Source: Candidatus Fimicola merdigallinarum
Lineage (GTDB): Bacteria > Bacillota > Clostridia > Lachnospirales > Anaerotignaceae
Assembly: GCA_017694425.1 (NCBI GenBank)
Contig: JADIMX010000089.1
Span: 1-32,169, forward strand
DNA length: 32,169 nucleotides
Reading direction: 5' to 3'
The notes under the pieces were generated by a model. It did not search any database, was not told the DNA's origin, and saw only the letters and a list, made by a program, of their open reading frames with translations. This document shows positions 9,645-17,877 of the stretch, one piece after another; the stretch's first letter is position 1, and every line of letters begins with the position of its first letter. The translations under genes were made by a program, and so were the position numbers.

Positions 9645-10112
9645 TTAATTTCCATAGCCTTTAAAAAGCTTATTTCTTGAAAAATTTCTGTTTCTTTTTA
9701 AATCGCAGTATTCTAAATATGCTTTTTTTAACATTTGGCGTTCGTCATTAAACTTAAGTAAGTGATAAGCCTCGTGAAACTTATAAAATCCTGCATCAGC
9801 GAAAAATTCTTCGCTTTGTGGTTTACAGTAAAACGAATCTGTAGACATAAGATACCAATGAACAGTTTTGCTTACAGTATCATCATTGCCTTTAAAAGTA
9901 TATTGCGTTTTACCTACATACTTTATTATTTCCCCTGTGGCACCGGATTCCTCCTTAACTTCTCTAAGAGCAGTTTGTTTAAAGGTTTCACCCTCCTCCA
10001 CAGTACCTTTCGGCAGTACCCAGCCCATATAACGGCCATTTTGATTTTTATAAAGAAGCAGAATTTTCCATTTGTAAATAACAACACCACCACAACTTAC
10101 TGCTTCTATCAC
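9645..10112 (-). CDS. NUDIX hydrolase
   Basis: 155 aa; Nudix box GTVEEGETFKQTALREVKEESGATGE; GTG start after CGGAGG. Confidence 0.93.
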   Translation of the reverse strand: MIEAVSCGGVVIYKWKILLLYKNQNGRYMGWVLPKGTVEEGETFKQTALREVKEESGATGEIIKYVGKTQYTFKGNDDTVSKTVHWYLMSTDSFYCKPQSEEFFADAGFYKFHEAYHLLKFNDERQMLKKAYLEYCDLKRNRNFSRNKLFKGYGN

Positions 10113-10287
10113 TTAAATACCTCCGTTTTTATATTCTTTCTTCTATTAACAAATAGTATAACTCTTTTTTATTATCATTTCAAGATTTGTTAATAATATT
10201 AAATGTATTTATGGCAATATTTTGAATTTAAAATATGACAAAAACCTTAAAATATTCAGTAAAATTGACATTTTAAAAAATAAAAAA

Positions 10288-10317
10288 AGCATTTTGAAAA
10301 ATATAATTCAAAATGCT
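10288..10317. terminator. Terminator downstream of the pbp gene
   Basis: AGCATTTTGAA(8 nt)TTCAAAATGCT, A-tract and T-tract on both sides. Confidence 0.85.
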
Positions 10318-10323
10318 CTTTTT

Positions 10324-11712
10324 TTATTCATATTTATCTAAATACGCTTTTATAAGTTTTCCAGCTATAGGAGTTGCTCTTTTGTTGCCCTCTGCATTTT
10401 CCAAAACTACAGCAACAGCAACTTTAGGATTTTCTGCCGGTGCAAAGCCTACAAACCAAGAATGGTCTATACCTGTAGAATTTTCTGCTGTACCAGTCTT
10501 ACCTGCAACCTGATACCCCTTTACACTAGCCTGCTTTCCTGTACCATTGTTTACAACACCTATCATCATTTCAGTAAGCTCTTTAGCCTCATCAAGAGTC
10601 ATAATCTGGCTAGATGTTTTAGGAAGTGTTATATTAGAAACTTCGCCTTTGTAATCTTCAATATGGTCAACTATATACGGCACTTTCATATTGCCACCGT
10701 TAGCAACAGCAGATATAAGTGTAGCCATATACATAGGTGTTACAATAGTTTTTCCTTGACCTATGGCAGTTTCTACAAGCTCGCTTTCTGTACTATTTCC
10801 ATTTATAGAAACTGAGCTTTTGCTAGAGGGAAGTTCTAAACCTAAATTAGAATTTATACCTAATCTATCTGCCACAGTTCTTAAATTCTGACCACCTATA
10901 ATTTTACCAAGTTCAGCAAAATAACAGTTACAAGACTGCTCCATAGCCTTATAAATATCGACTGTACCGTGAGCCTTATCGTTATAACAATGTATAACTT
11001 TATTCTCAAACTCATCCTCCCCAGTACATTCAACAGTAAAACTAGCTAAATCCGGAACATACTCCATACCGGCTAAAGCTGTAACTATCTTAAATGTAGA
11101 GCCTGGAGGATAAAGCCCTTGTGTTGTTCTATTTATAAGAGGGCTATCCTCGTCTGCTTTTAACTCCTGCCAATCATCACTCACTGTATTAGGGTCAAAG
11201 TCCGGATATGACTGCATAGCCAAAACTCTCCCCGTTGTAGGCTCCATAACCACAATAGCCCCTTTTTGGTCACCTAAAAGGTCACCGGCAACTGACTGTA
11301 TATCCATATCAATAGTAAGGACAACATCATTTCCTTTTACATCTTCACCTGTAAAAGCATTAGTTATTCTTTGAACAACTTCATTCTGTATATTTTCAAG
11401 TTCAAAATTCTCAACTGCCTCAACACCGGTTTTGCCCTTTGATGAATATCCTGTAACGTGTCCTGCCATTCTCGAACGAGGATACTTTCTTACATACCCA
11501 TCATCTGTTTTTTGGCTTTCTGCTAAAATCTCACCGTTTATATCCTTTATACTACCTCTCTTTATGGTACTATCTGAGTACTGCATTCTAGGGTTATAAG
11601 AGTTAGTTCTAAGTTCATCTCTATCAATAATAGCCAACTTCCCAAGCCATATTATTACAAGAAAAAACATAAGTGATATAAGCCAAAACATTCTTTTTAT
11701 ACTGTTTTTCAT
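10324..11712 (-). CDS. Penicillin-binding transpeptidase (PbpA/FtsI-like)
   Basis: 462 aa; N-terminal TM, SxxK (PPGSTFKIVTA), SxN (SCN), KTGTAE motif. Confidence 0.93.
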   Translation of the reverse strand: MKNSIKRMFWLISLMFFLVIIWLGKLAIIDRDELRTNSYNPRMQYSDSTIKRGSIKDINGEILAESQKTDDGYVRKYPRSRMAGHVTGYSSKGKTGVEAVENFELENIQNEVVQRITNAFTGEDVKGNDVVLTIDMDIQSVAGDLLGDQKGAIVVMEPTTGRVLAMQSYPDFDPNTVSDDWQELKADEDSPLINRTTQGLYPPGSTFKIVTALAGMEYVPDLASFTVECTGEDEFENKVIHCYNDKAHGTVDIYKAMEQSCNCYFAELGKIIGGQNLRTVADRLGINSNLGLELPSSKSSVSINGNSTESELVETAIGQGKTIVTPMYMATLISAVANGGNMKVPYIVDHIEDYKGEVSNITLPKTSSQIMTLDEAKELTEMMIGVVNNGTGKQASVKGYQVAGKTGTAENSTGIDHSWFVGFAPAENPKVAVAVVLENAEGNKRATPIAGKLIKAYLDKYE

Positions 11713-13055
11713 CAGTAATCAGCCCCTTCCTCACTTCGTATCTCATAATATGACTCTATCCATTGTAAAAGACCTATCATAATAATACTTATAACAACAG
11801 AGCTACCACCATAGTTAACAAATGGCAGTGTAACACCTGTCATAGGTATAAGTTTTATTACTCCACCAATTATTATAAATGACTGGAAAGCAAACATAGT
11901 TGTTATACCTGATGCTAAAAGGCTATAGTATCTTCGTTCGCATCTTAAAGCTATTTTTATACCTCTAAAGAATATCATTATAAATATACACACAAGCCCC
12001 ATAGCGAAAATTATACCAAACTCCTCACATATTGCTGAAAATATAAAATCCCTTTCAACAACAGGAATACTCTCAGGCATACCCTTTGTAAGACCACTGC
12101 CTAAAAATCCCCAAGTGGATATGGCAAAAAGCGACTGTACTATCTGATAACCACCACCATCTATATCTGCCCAAGGATTTCTCCAAGCCGAAACTCTAAC
12201 TCTAACGTGACTAAAAAGGTTGTATGCTATTATGGAGGCAATAGAGGCACAGCTCATACCTGCAAAGAAAAGAAATACATTTGAAGTTGCAATGTAAAGC
12301 ATAGCCATATAAGTTAAAAAGAATATAAGACAACTGCCTAAATCCTTTTGAATTACGAATAAAAGAACTATACCTGCACTTAAAACACCTGTTGTAATAA
12401 GCTGTTTTAATTCTATTCGTTTCCTAAAAACAGATGCAAGATAGAATATAAAGAAGAATTTTACTATCTCTGACGGCTGAAAACCTATACTGCCTATTTT
12501 AATCCAGTTTAAAGAGCCAAATTCTTCGCTACCGAACACCAATGTTGAAAGTATTAAAGCATAGCTAAGTATTATATATAACTTTTCAAACATTTCAAAT
12601 CTAGGTATTATTTTCAATATAGTAGGTATAAGTAGCATAACAGAAACACCAAACACAGCCCATATAAGCTGTTTTTCTGCTAAAGCCGGTTTTAGTCTTT
12701 GTAGCATAACTATACCTATATCTAAAAGGAATATCATACTATTCCATATAAGAGGACAACTTTTTTTATAAACTATCCTCGTAACATTTAAGGCTAATAT
12801 TATAAATAAAAGCCCACCTGCGCCAGTAATCAGATACCTTGTATTAAACCTAAATTCCCCAGGAATATAGGAAAGTATCAAATAGGCTGTTATATGGAAA
12901 AATATTATTATTATTCGTTGTATAGATACAGCATACTGTGGGTTACCTATGTATCCCCCTTGCTCCTCTGCAACGTACACAACTCCTTGATAAAGATAAA
13001 AAACAATATAGAAAATGAAAAGATACCTGCTGAATAACAAAACTAATTCAAACAT
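11712..13055 (-). CDS. FtsW/RodA/SpoVE-family peptidoglycan polymerase
   Basis: 447 aa polytopic; FQPSEIVKFFFIFYLA, DLGSCLIFFLTYMAMLYIAT, PMTGVTLPFVNYGGSS. Its TGA overlaps the pbp ATG. Confidence 0.93.
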   Translation of the reverse strand: MFELVLLFSRYLFIFYIVFYLYQGVVYVAEEQGGYIGNPQYAVSIQRIIIIFFHITAYLILSYIPGEFRFNTRYLITGAGGLLFIILALNVTRIVYKKSCPLIWNSMIFLLDIGIVMLQRLKPALAEKQLIWAVFGVSVMLLIPTILKIIPRFEMFEKLYIILSYALILSTLVFGSEEFGSLNWIKIGSIGFQPSEIVKFFFIFYLASVFRKRIELKQLITTGVLSAGIVLLFVIQKDLGSCLIFFLTYMAMLYIATSNVFLFFAGMSCASIASIIAYNLFSHVRVRVSAWRNPWADIDGGGYQIVQSLFAISTWGFLGSGLTKGMPESIPVVERDFIFSAICEEFGIIFAMGLVCIFIMIFFRGIKIALRCERRYYSLLASGITTMFAFQSFIIIGGVIKLIPMTGVTLPFVNYGGSSVVISIIMIGLLQWIESYYEIRSEEGADY

Positions 13056-13092
13056 ATTTAATACCTCTCAATTCTTATTAAAGGCTTAATAA

Positions 13093-15516
13093 TTACTCAA
13101 CACCTCTGAAGAAGTGACCTTTTGTACTTCCTTTCTCACTCATTTCAGTAAGAAGTATTTTTGTTTCAGGTGAAATATCCCTATCTAAAACAATATCGCA
13201 GTAAGCATTAAGTATTCTCTCTGTCTTTGCCGGACCCTCTTTTGTAAATAAAAGTCTTATATAACCTGTTGATGTTTCTGCAATTTCATCATAAAACTTT
13301 AATGTGAAAAGTGGTTTACCATTTAATATCTGACAAACACATTGTTTACAGTCTGGCATAAGCGGGAATTTCATACCTTTTCTATCTTTAAGGAAGTATA
13401 AATCCTTATTAAATCTCTTAGAACAGTACATTCCTGCCTCTTTTCCACCGTCAAATGAACCTATTGGACATTGGCTTGTAGTCATAAGTGGAAGATATCC
13501 ATAACCTAACATTTCGCATTTTTCATCTGAAATACTGTTTATTTCTTTTATGTTAAGCTCCGGTGAAATACATATAGTTTCAACATTTTTAATGTTCCAA
13601 TATCTTACTGCCTCACTGTTAAATACATTCATACTAAAGTCAATAGATATTTTCTTGCCTGAATCACAAACGAGATTATACTCTCCTAATGAACGCACAA
13701 GGAAACCGTCAATATCGCTAGTTTTAAGCTTTTCTATAAATTCATCATACATATGTTTTGTATTCTCTCTGTATATACGAGGTAAAGCTACAAATAACTT
13801 CACACCTGTTTTTTTACATCTTGCTATACACTTATCAAGATTTTTTTCAAGAGAATCTGTAAGCTCAAAATAAACTATTTCAACATTTCTGTTTCTGCTT
13901 ACAATATCAAACTGCATTATATCATTAACAAGAGCAGTTATTTTCTTTCTTCTTATAATTCTATTTCTATTTGACTTAAAACTTTCGCTTTCCTTAGATT
14001 TACGTTTTGTTTTCTTAACTATATTCTCAGCTAAGGCATCTGTTCCTCTACGTCTTATATCGTTTATATCACTTATACCGATATAAATATCATCATCAGC
14101 CTTTATATCTAAATATTCAAATTCAAAAGGTGTAGCACCTGTCTTTGAAAGCTGTTTTCTCAATTTTTCTTCTGTTAACGGCTGATTTTCCGCCTTTTGT
14201 GCTACTGCACCCTCAACGTATACAGCAGAACCACTATCGTCCCAAAGTTTTAATGCGGAAGGCTCTCCTTTAACTGCAGTAAACTCACCATATATTTTTT
14301 TCTTTCTTCTGTCTTTTTCCCAAGTCGCTCTAAGGGTATCCTCAAGAAGTTTATCGTGTGTTTTATAAACAACGTTATTTTTGCTTATATCACCCTCTAT
14401 GGATATACTTATAACTTCTCCAGCTTTAGATTTCTTGTTTATGTTACTTCCAACGTGTGGCTCTGAATCTGTCCATATTTCAATACCGTCACCTGGAACA
14501 AAAGGCTCTCTCGTTCTTATAGTCGCTCTACCAATTTTAGGGTTATATGAATCGATAAAACCTACTTTAAGCCCCCAAGTTTTAGGTCTTTCTATGCTCA
14601 TCATACTACTTCCAGAATGTGTTTCGTAGTACCCCTCGTTAAATCCACCTCTGTTGAAAAGCTGAAGAAGAACTTTCATATCAGCATCATCAACGGCATA
14701 GTTTTCAGGGTCATTCATATACATATCAATATACTTTCTGTATATCTTAGTAACACCTGCAACATACTCTGGGCTTTTCATTCTTCCCTCGATTTTAAAG
14801 GAATTTATACCTGCCTCTATAAGTTTTGGAAGTATTGTTATTGTTTCCATATCCTTAGGGCATAAAAGATGACCCTCTTTAACTTTATCATATTCATTAT
14901 AAAGTGTGTATGGAAGTCGGCAAGTCTGGGCACATCTACCTCTGTTACCACTTCTACCTCCAAGCATACTACTCATTATACATTGACCTGAATATGAAAC
15001 ACATAATGCTCCGTGTACAAAAGTTTCTATTTCAATATCTGTATTAGCTGTAATATTTTTTATTTCTTCTAATGAAAGCTCTCTACTTAAAACAACTTTT
15101 GAAAAACCATTTTCGTATAAATACTGAACGTCTTCAAGAGAGTTTGTTGTAAGCTGTGTACTTGCGTGAAGTGGAAAATCGGGATATCTATTCCTTATAA
15201 GTTCACTAGCACCTAAATCCTGTACTATAAGTGCATCTACACCTATTCTGTAAAGGTCGTCAATAAACTTTAAAAACTCGTTTATTTCTGTATCCTTATA
15301 AATAGTATTTACTGTTATATATACTCTTACACCTCTTAAATGGCAGTAATCACATACTTCACTTATTTCCTCTATACCAAAATTGTTTGCATAATATCTA
15401 GCACTAAATGATTTACCACCAAGATATACTGCGTCACAGCCATTATTTACAGCTGCATATAAACTTTCCATAGAACCTACCGGTGATAAAAGTTCCGGTA
15501 CAACGCCCTTAAACAT
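13093..15516 (-). CDS. Large peptidase U32 family protein with C-terminal extension (RlhA-like, DUF3656-type)
   Basis: 807 aa; U32 core (HGALCVSYSGQCIMSSMLGGRSGNRGRCAQTCRLPY) plus long C-terminal half with PDCKQCVCQILNGKPLF. Confidence 0.87.
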   Translation of the reverse strand: MFKGVVPELLSPVGSMESLYAAVNNGCDAVYLGGKSFSARYYANNFGIEEISEVCDYCHLRGVRVYITVNTIYKDTEINEFLKFIDDLYRIGVDALIVQDLGASELIRNRYPDFPLHASTQLTTNSLEDVQYLYENGFSKVVLSRELSLEEIKNITANTDIEIETFVHGALCVSYSGQCIMSSMLGGRSGNRGRCAQTCRLPYTLYNEYDKVKEGHLLCPKDMETITILPKLIEAGINSFKIEGRMKSPEYVAGVTKIYRKYIDMYMNDPENYAVDDADMKVLLQLFNRGGFNEGYYETHSGSSMMSIERPKTWGLKVGFIDSYNPKIGRATIRTREPFVPGDGIEIWTDSEPHVGSNINKKSKAGEVISISIEGDISKNNVVYKTHDKLLEDTLRATWEKDRRKKKIYGEFTAVKGEPSALKLWDDSGSAVYVEGAVAQKAENQPLTEEKLRKQLSKTGATPFEFEYLDIKADDDIYIGISDINDIRRRGTDALAENIVKKTKRKSKESESFKSNRNRIIRRKKITALVNDIMQFDIVSRNRNVEIVYFELTDSLEKNLDKCIARCKKTGVKLFVALPRIYRENTKHMYDEFIEKLKTSDIDGFLVRSLGEYNLVCDSGKKISIDFSMNVFNSEAVRYWNIKNVETICISPELNIKEINSISDEKCEMLGYGYLPLMTTSQCPIGSFDGGKEAGMYCSKRFNKDLYFLKDRKGMKFPLMPDCKQCVCQILNGKPLFTLKFYDEIAETSTGYIRLLFTKEGPAKTERILNAYCDIVLDRDISPETKILLTEMSEKGSTKGHFFRGVE

Positions 15517-15589
15517 ATTTAATCTCCCTTCATATAAAAAAATAGCAGTAATCTGCTATTTTCATATAACTATTTCAAAATTTTATATT

Positions 15590-16825
15590 TTAATCATCTA
15601 AAAGAAACTCGTCCAAATCTTTTTCAAGCTGGTCTCTTTCATCTTTTACTGTTTTTAACTCTTTTAAAAGTTCATCTTTTTCTTTTTCAAGCTCATCTTT
15701 TTTCAAAAGCTCAGCTCTAAGACTTTCAACTTCTGATAAAAGTTTTGAATTTTTTTCTTCATATTCATCTATCTGATTTTTTACAGAATATAAAGCATCT
15801 TTTTCACTTTTTACACTCTCAACCTCAAGTAAAAGAGCATTATTTTTTTCTTCGTACTGTCTTATTAGTTCTTCTAATTTTTGTACTTCAGAATTATCAG
15901 ATTTAATAGTTTCAATTTCCATTGAAAGCTGATTATTTCTATTTTCAGCCTCTTTTATCTGATTTCTAAGAGTTTCTATCTGTTTGTTTTCATCTCTTAC
16001 ACTTTCAATTTCTTTTACAAGCTGACTATTTTTACCCTTAAATTCATCTATCTGAGATTTTAAAGCTGTTATCTGTTTATTTTCATTTTTGATATATTCA
16101 ATCTCATTTAAAAGATAAGAATTTTTATTATTTGCATCTTTTAGCTCAGCCCTAAATTTCTCAATTTCTCTGTTAGCATTTTTAAGGCTCTCGACTTCTT
16201 GTGTAAGACGATTATTTTTGTCGTTTGCCTCAGCTATCTGATTTCTAAGGCTTGCTATTTCTTTATTTTCATTTCTTACACTCTCGATTTCCTGTGTAAG
16301 ACGATTATTTTTGTTGTTTGCCTCTGATATCTGTGTTCTAAGGTTTGCTATTTCCTTATTTTCGTTTCTTACGCTTTCTATTTCCTGTGTTAAACGATTA
16401 TTTTTATTGTTTGCCTCAGCTATCTGATTTCTAAGGTTTGCTATTTCCTTATTTTCGTTTCTTACGCTTTCTATTTCCTGTGTAAGTTTACTGTTATTAT
16501 CAATAGCCTCTTTAAACTTAACTTTAAGGTTTTCAACTTCCTCTTTTGTAAGTGTAAATCCCTCATAACATTTTAATTTATTAACTTTTTCAGAAAGAGC
16601 AATATTCTTATCTCTTTCCTTAAAATATTCATCTGCAATATTTAAAGTTGTAAGTATAGAAATCATCTGCATACCTACACCTTTAGGCTCTTCTTTCTTT
16701 TTTATATCAGAAAACTTTGAATTTATGTAATCTGCTACCTTTTTTATATATAATTCAGACTCCTCACCTGATATGGTAAAGGTCTTACCCTCTATTGTTA
16801 CCTGAACTTTATTCTTCATCGACAC
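15590..16825 (-). CDS. zapA: Cell division protein ZapA-like with a long tandem-repeat coiled-coil extension
   Basis: 411 aa; N-terminal ZapA pattern (KVQVTIEGKTFTISGEESELYIKKVADYINSKFSDI...MISILTTLNIADEYFKERDK) followed by about eight 31-aa repeats. Confidence 0.85.
   Translation of the reverse strand: MSMKNKVQVTIEGKTFTISGEESELYIKKVADYINSKFSDIKKKEEPKGVGMQMISILTTLNIADEYFKERDKNIALSEKVNKLKCYEGFTLTKEEVENLKVKFKEAIDNNSKLTQEIESVRNENKEIANLRNQIAEANNKNNRLTQEIESVRNENKEIANLRTQISEANNKNNRLTQEIESVRNENKEIASLRNQIAEANDKNNRLTQEVESLKNANREIEKFRAELKDANNKNSYLLNEIEYIKNENKQITALKSQIDEFKGKNSQLVKEIESVRDENKQIETLRNQIKEAENRNNQLSMEIETIKSDNSEVQKLEELIRQYEEKNNALLLEVESVKSEKDALYSVKNQIDEYEEKNSKLLSEVESLRAELLKKDELEKEKDELLKELKTVKDERDQLEKDLDEFLLDD
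16201..16490 (-). repeat. 93-bp in-frame tandem repeat array inside zapA
   Basis: The element gtgtaaga(c)/gtgttaaa recurs at 16201, 16294, 16387 and 16480, each 93 bp apart, with high nucleotide identity between neighbours. Confidence 0.9.
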
Positions 16826-16910
16826 CGTTCCTTCGCATCTAATTTGACTATTTTATTATACCATAAAAACATAATATATATAAATAAAATTTTCTTAAAA
16901 TTTACAAATG

Positions 16911-17016
16911 AAAAAAGGTCAACTGCCGATGTTGACCTTTTTCCACAAAGAGAAGGTATTTCTTATTGGGATTGTAGCTTAAAAGCTACTTTGTGAAAAT
17001 ATTGGGGAGTTTTCAC
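16911..17016 (-). ncRNA. Candidate small regulatory RNA, about 106 nt, with its own promoter and intrinsic terminator
   Basis: Minus strand TAGACA-17-TATAAT, predicted TSS G at 17016, two small hairpins, C-rich loop CTCCCCAATA, terminator AAAAAGGTCAAC-ATCGGCA-GTTGACCTTTTTT. No ORF. Confidence 0.7.
16912..16942 (-). terminator. Strong intrinsic terminator of the candidate sRNA
   Basis: 12-bp perfect stem AAAAAGGTCAAC/GTTGACCTTTTT with 7-nt loop. Confidence 0.9.
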
Positions 17017-17022
17017 AATGCT

Positions 17023-17051
17023 ATTATATCAAAATAGTCTGTTTATGTCTA
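17023..17051 (-). promoter_or_regulatory. Sigma-A-type promoter of the candidate sRNA
   Basis: Minus strand -35 TAGACA (17046-17051), 17-bp spacer, perfect -10 TATAAT (17023-17028). Confidence 0.75.
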
Positions 17052-17064
17052 CAAAAATTTTATT

Positions 17065-17712
17065 TTAGCTATTATACTCAGCAAGGACTTTGGCAAGCTC
17101 ATACTCACCTTTTATAATTATTCCGTCATTAATTCTTACCTGCTCCTCTTGGGTTAGAGTTGAAACCGGAGTTTCTGTTATTTCATATAAGGTTCTCTGA
17201 CTTTCGCTATCCTCATAATAAACTGCAATATATCCGTCTTTTTGAGTTACAACAAAGTTTTCATCATTTTTCGTATCTACTATTTTTCGCATAACAACAC
17301 GTTTTCCGGAAAATGATACTATTTGCCAATCCGGATAATATTCAAGCATATCATTAAAATCAAAACCTATAAGAAAATATGGTGGTACTTCTTCACTTTC
17401 CTCTAACAAACTTTCATCTTTATAATAATACTGATAAACCATTTTTGTTGATTCGCTTATTTTATTATCTGCTATAACCATTTCAAGCTCATCATTATCA
17501 TTAATTTCTGTATCTACACTAACTTTTTTATTTGAATCTTCTTTACTTTCCTCTTTATCTTCCTTGTAGGCTTCCTCAATTCTTTTCATATTTTCTGCCA
17601 TCTTTTTATTATTAACACTATCTATATACATATAAAATCCCATTCCGAAAAGGGATACACAAATTATAATACATAAAGCAGAAAGCACATAAAATAATCT
17701 TTTATCTGTCAT
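17065..17712 (-). CDS. Membrane-anchored BofC C-terminal-domain-like protein
   Basis: TM anchor, linker, then MVYQYYYKDESLL..PPYFLIGF..YPDWQIVSFSGKRVVM..DGYIAVYYED..ITETPVSTLTQEEQVRINDGIIIKGE. AAAGGAG supports the start at 17712 (MTDKRLF) rather than 17763. Confidence 0.7.
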   Translation of the reverse strand: MTDKRLFYVLSALCIIICVSLFGMGFYMYIDSVNNKKMAENMKRIEEAYKEDKEESKEDSNKKVSVDTEINDNDELEMVIADNKISESTKMVYQYYYKDESLLEESEEVPPYFLIGFDFNDMLEYYPDWQIVSFSGKRVVMRKIVDTKNDENFVVTQKDGYIAVYYEDSESQRTLYEITETPVSTLTQEEQVRINDGIIIKGEYELAKVLAEYNS

Positions 17713-17804
17713 AAAAATCACTCCTTTAAAGTAATTATTGACATCAAAAAAAATAATATACAAAATAGATTATTAATTATTTTTTTCATTACAGAATAAT
17801 TATA

Positions 17805-17833
17805 TTGATTTTTATTCCATATTCCCATATCAT
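17805..17833 (+). promoter_or_regulatory. Candidate promoter of the MATE gene
   Basis: TTGATT (17805-17810), 17-bp spacer, TATCAT (17828-17833). Confidence 0.5.
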
Positions 17834-17877
17834 ATTTTAGTAATCTTTAAAATATCAACATTGTACGGAGGAATTTT

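Noticed and set aside
16201-16490. CRISPR-like or mobile repeat array
   Set aside because: The 93-bp repeats are contiguous, in frame and encode coiled-coil residues; no spacers.
16911-17016. 6S RNA (ssrS) because it lies next to zapA, as in gammaproteobacteria
   Set aside because: Too short (~106 nt versus ~180-200 nt), no long rod with central bubble, and it is upstream rather than downstream of zapA.
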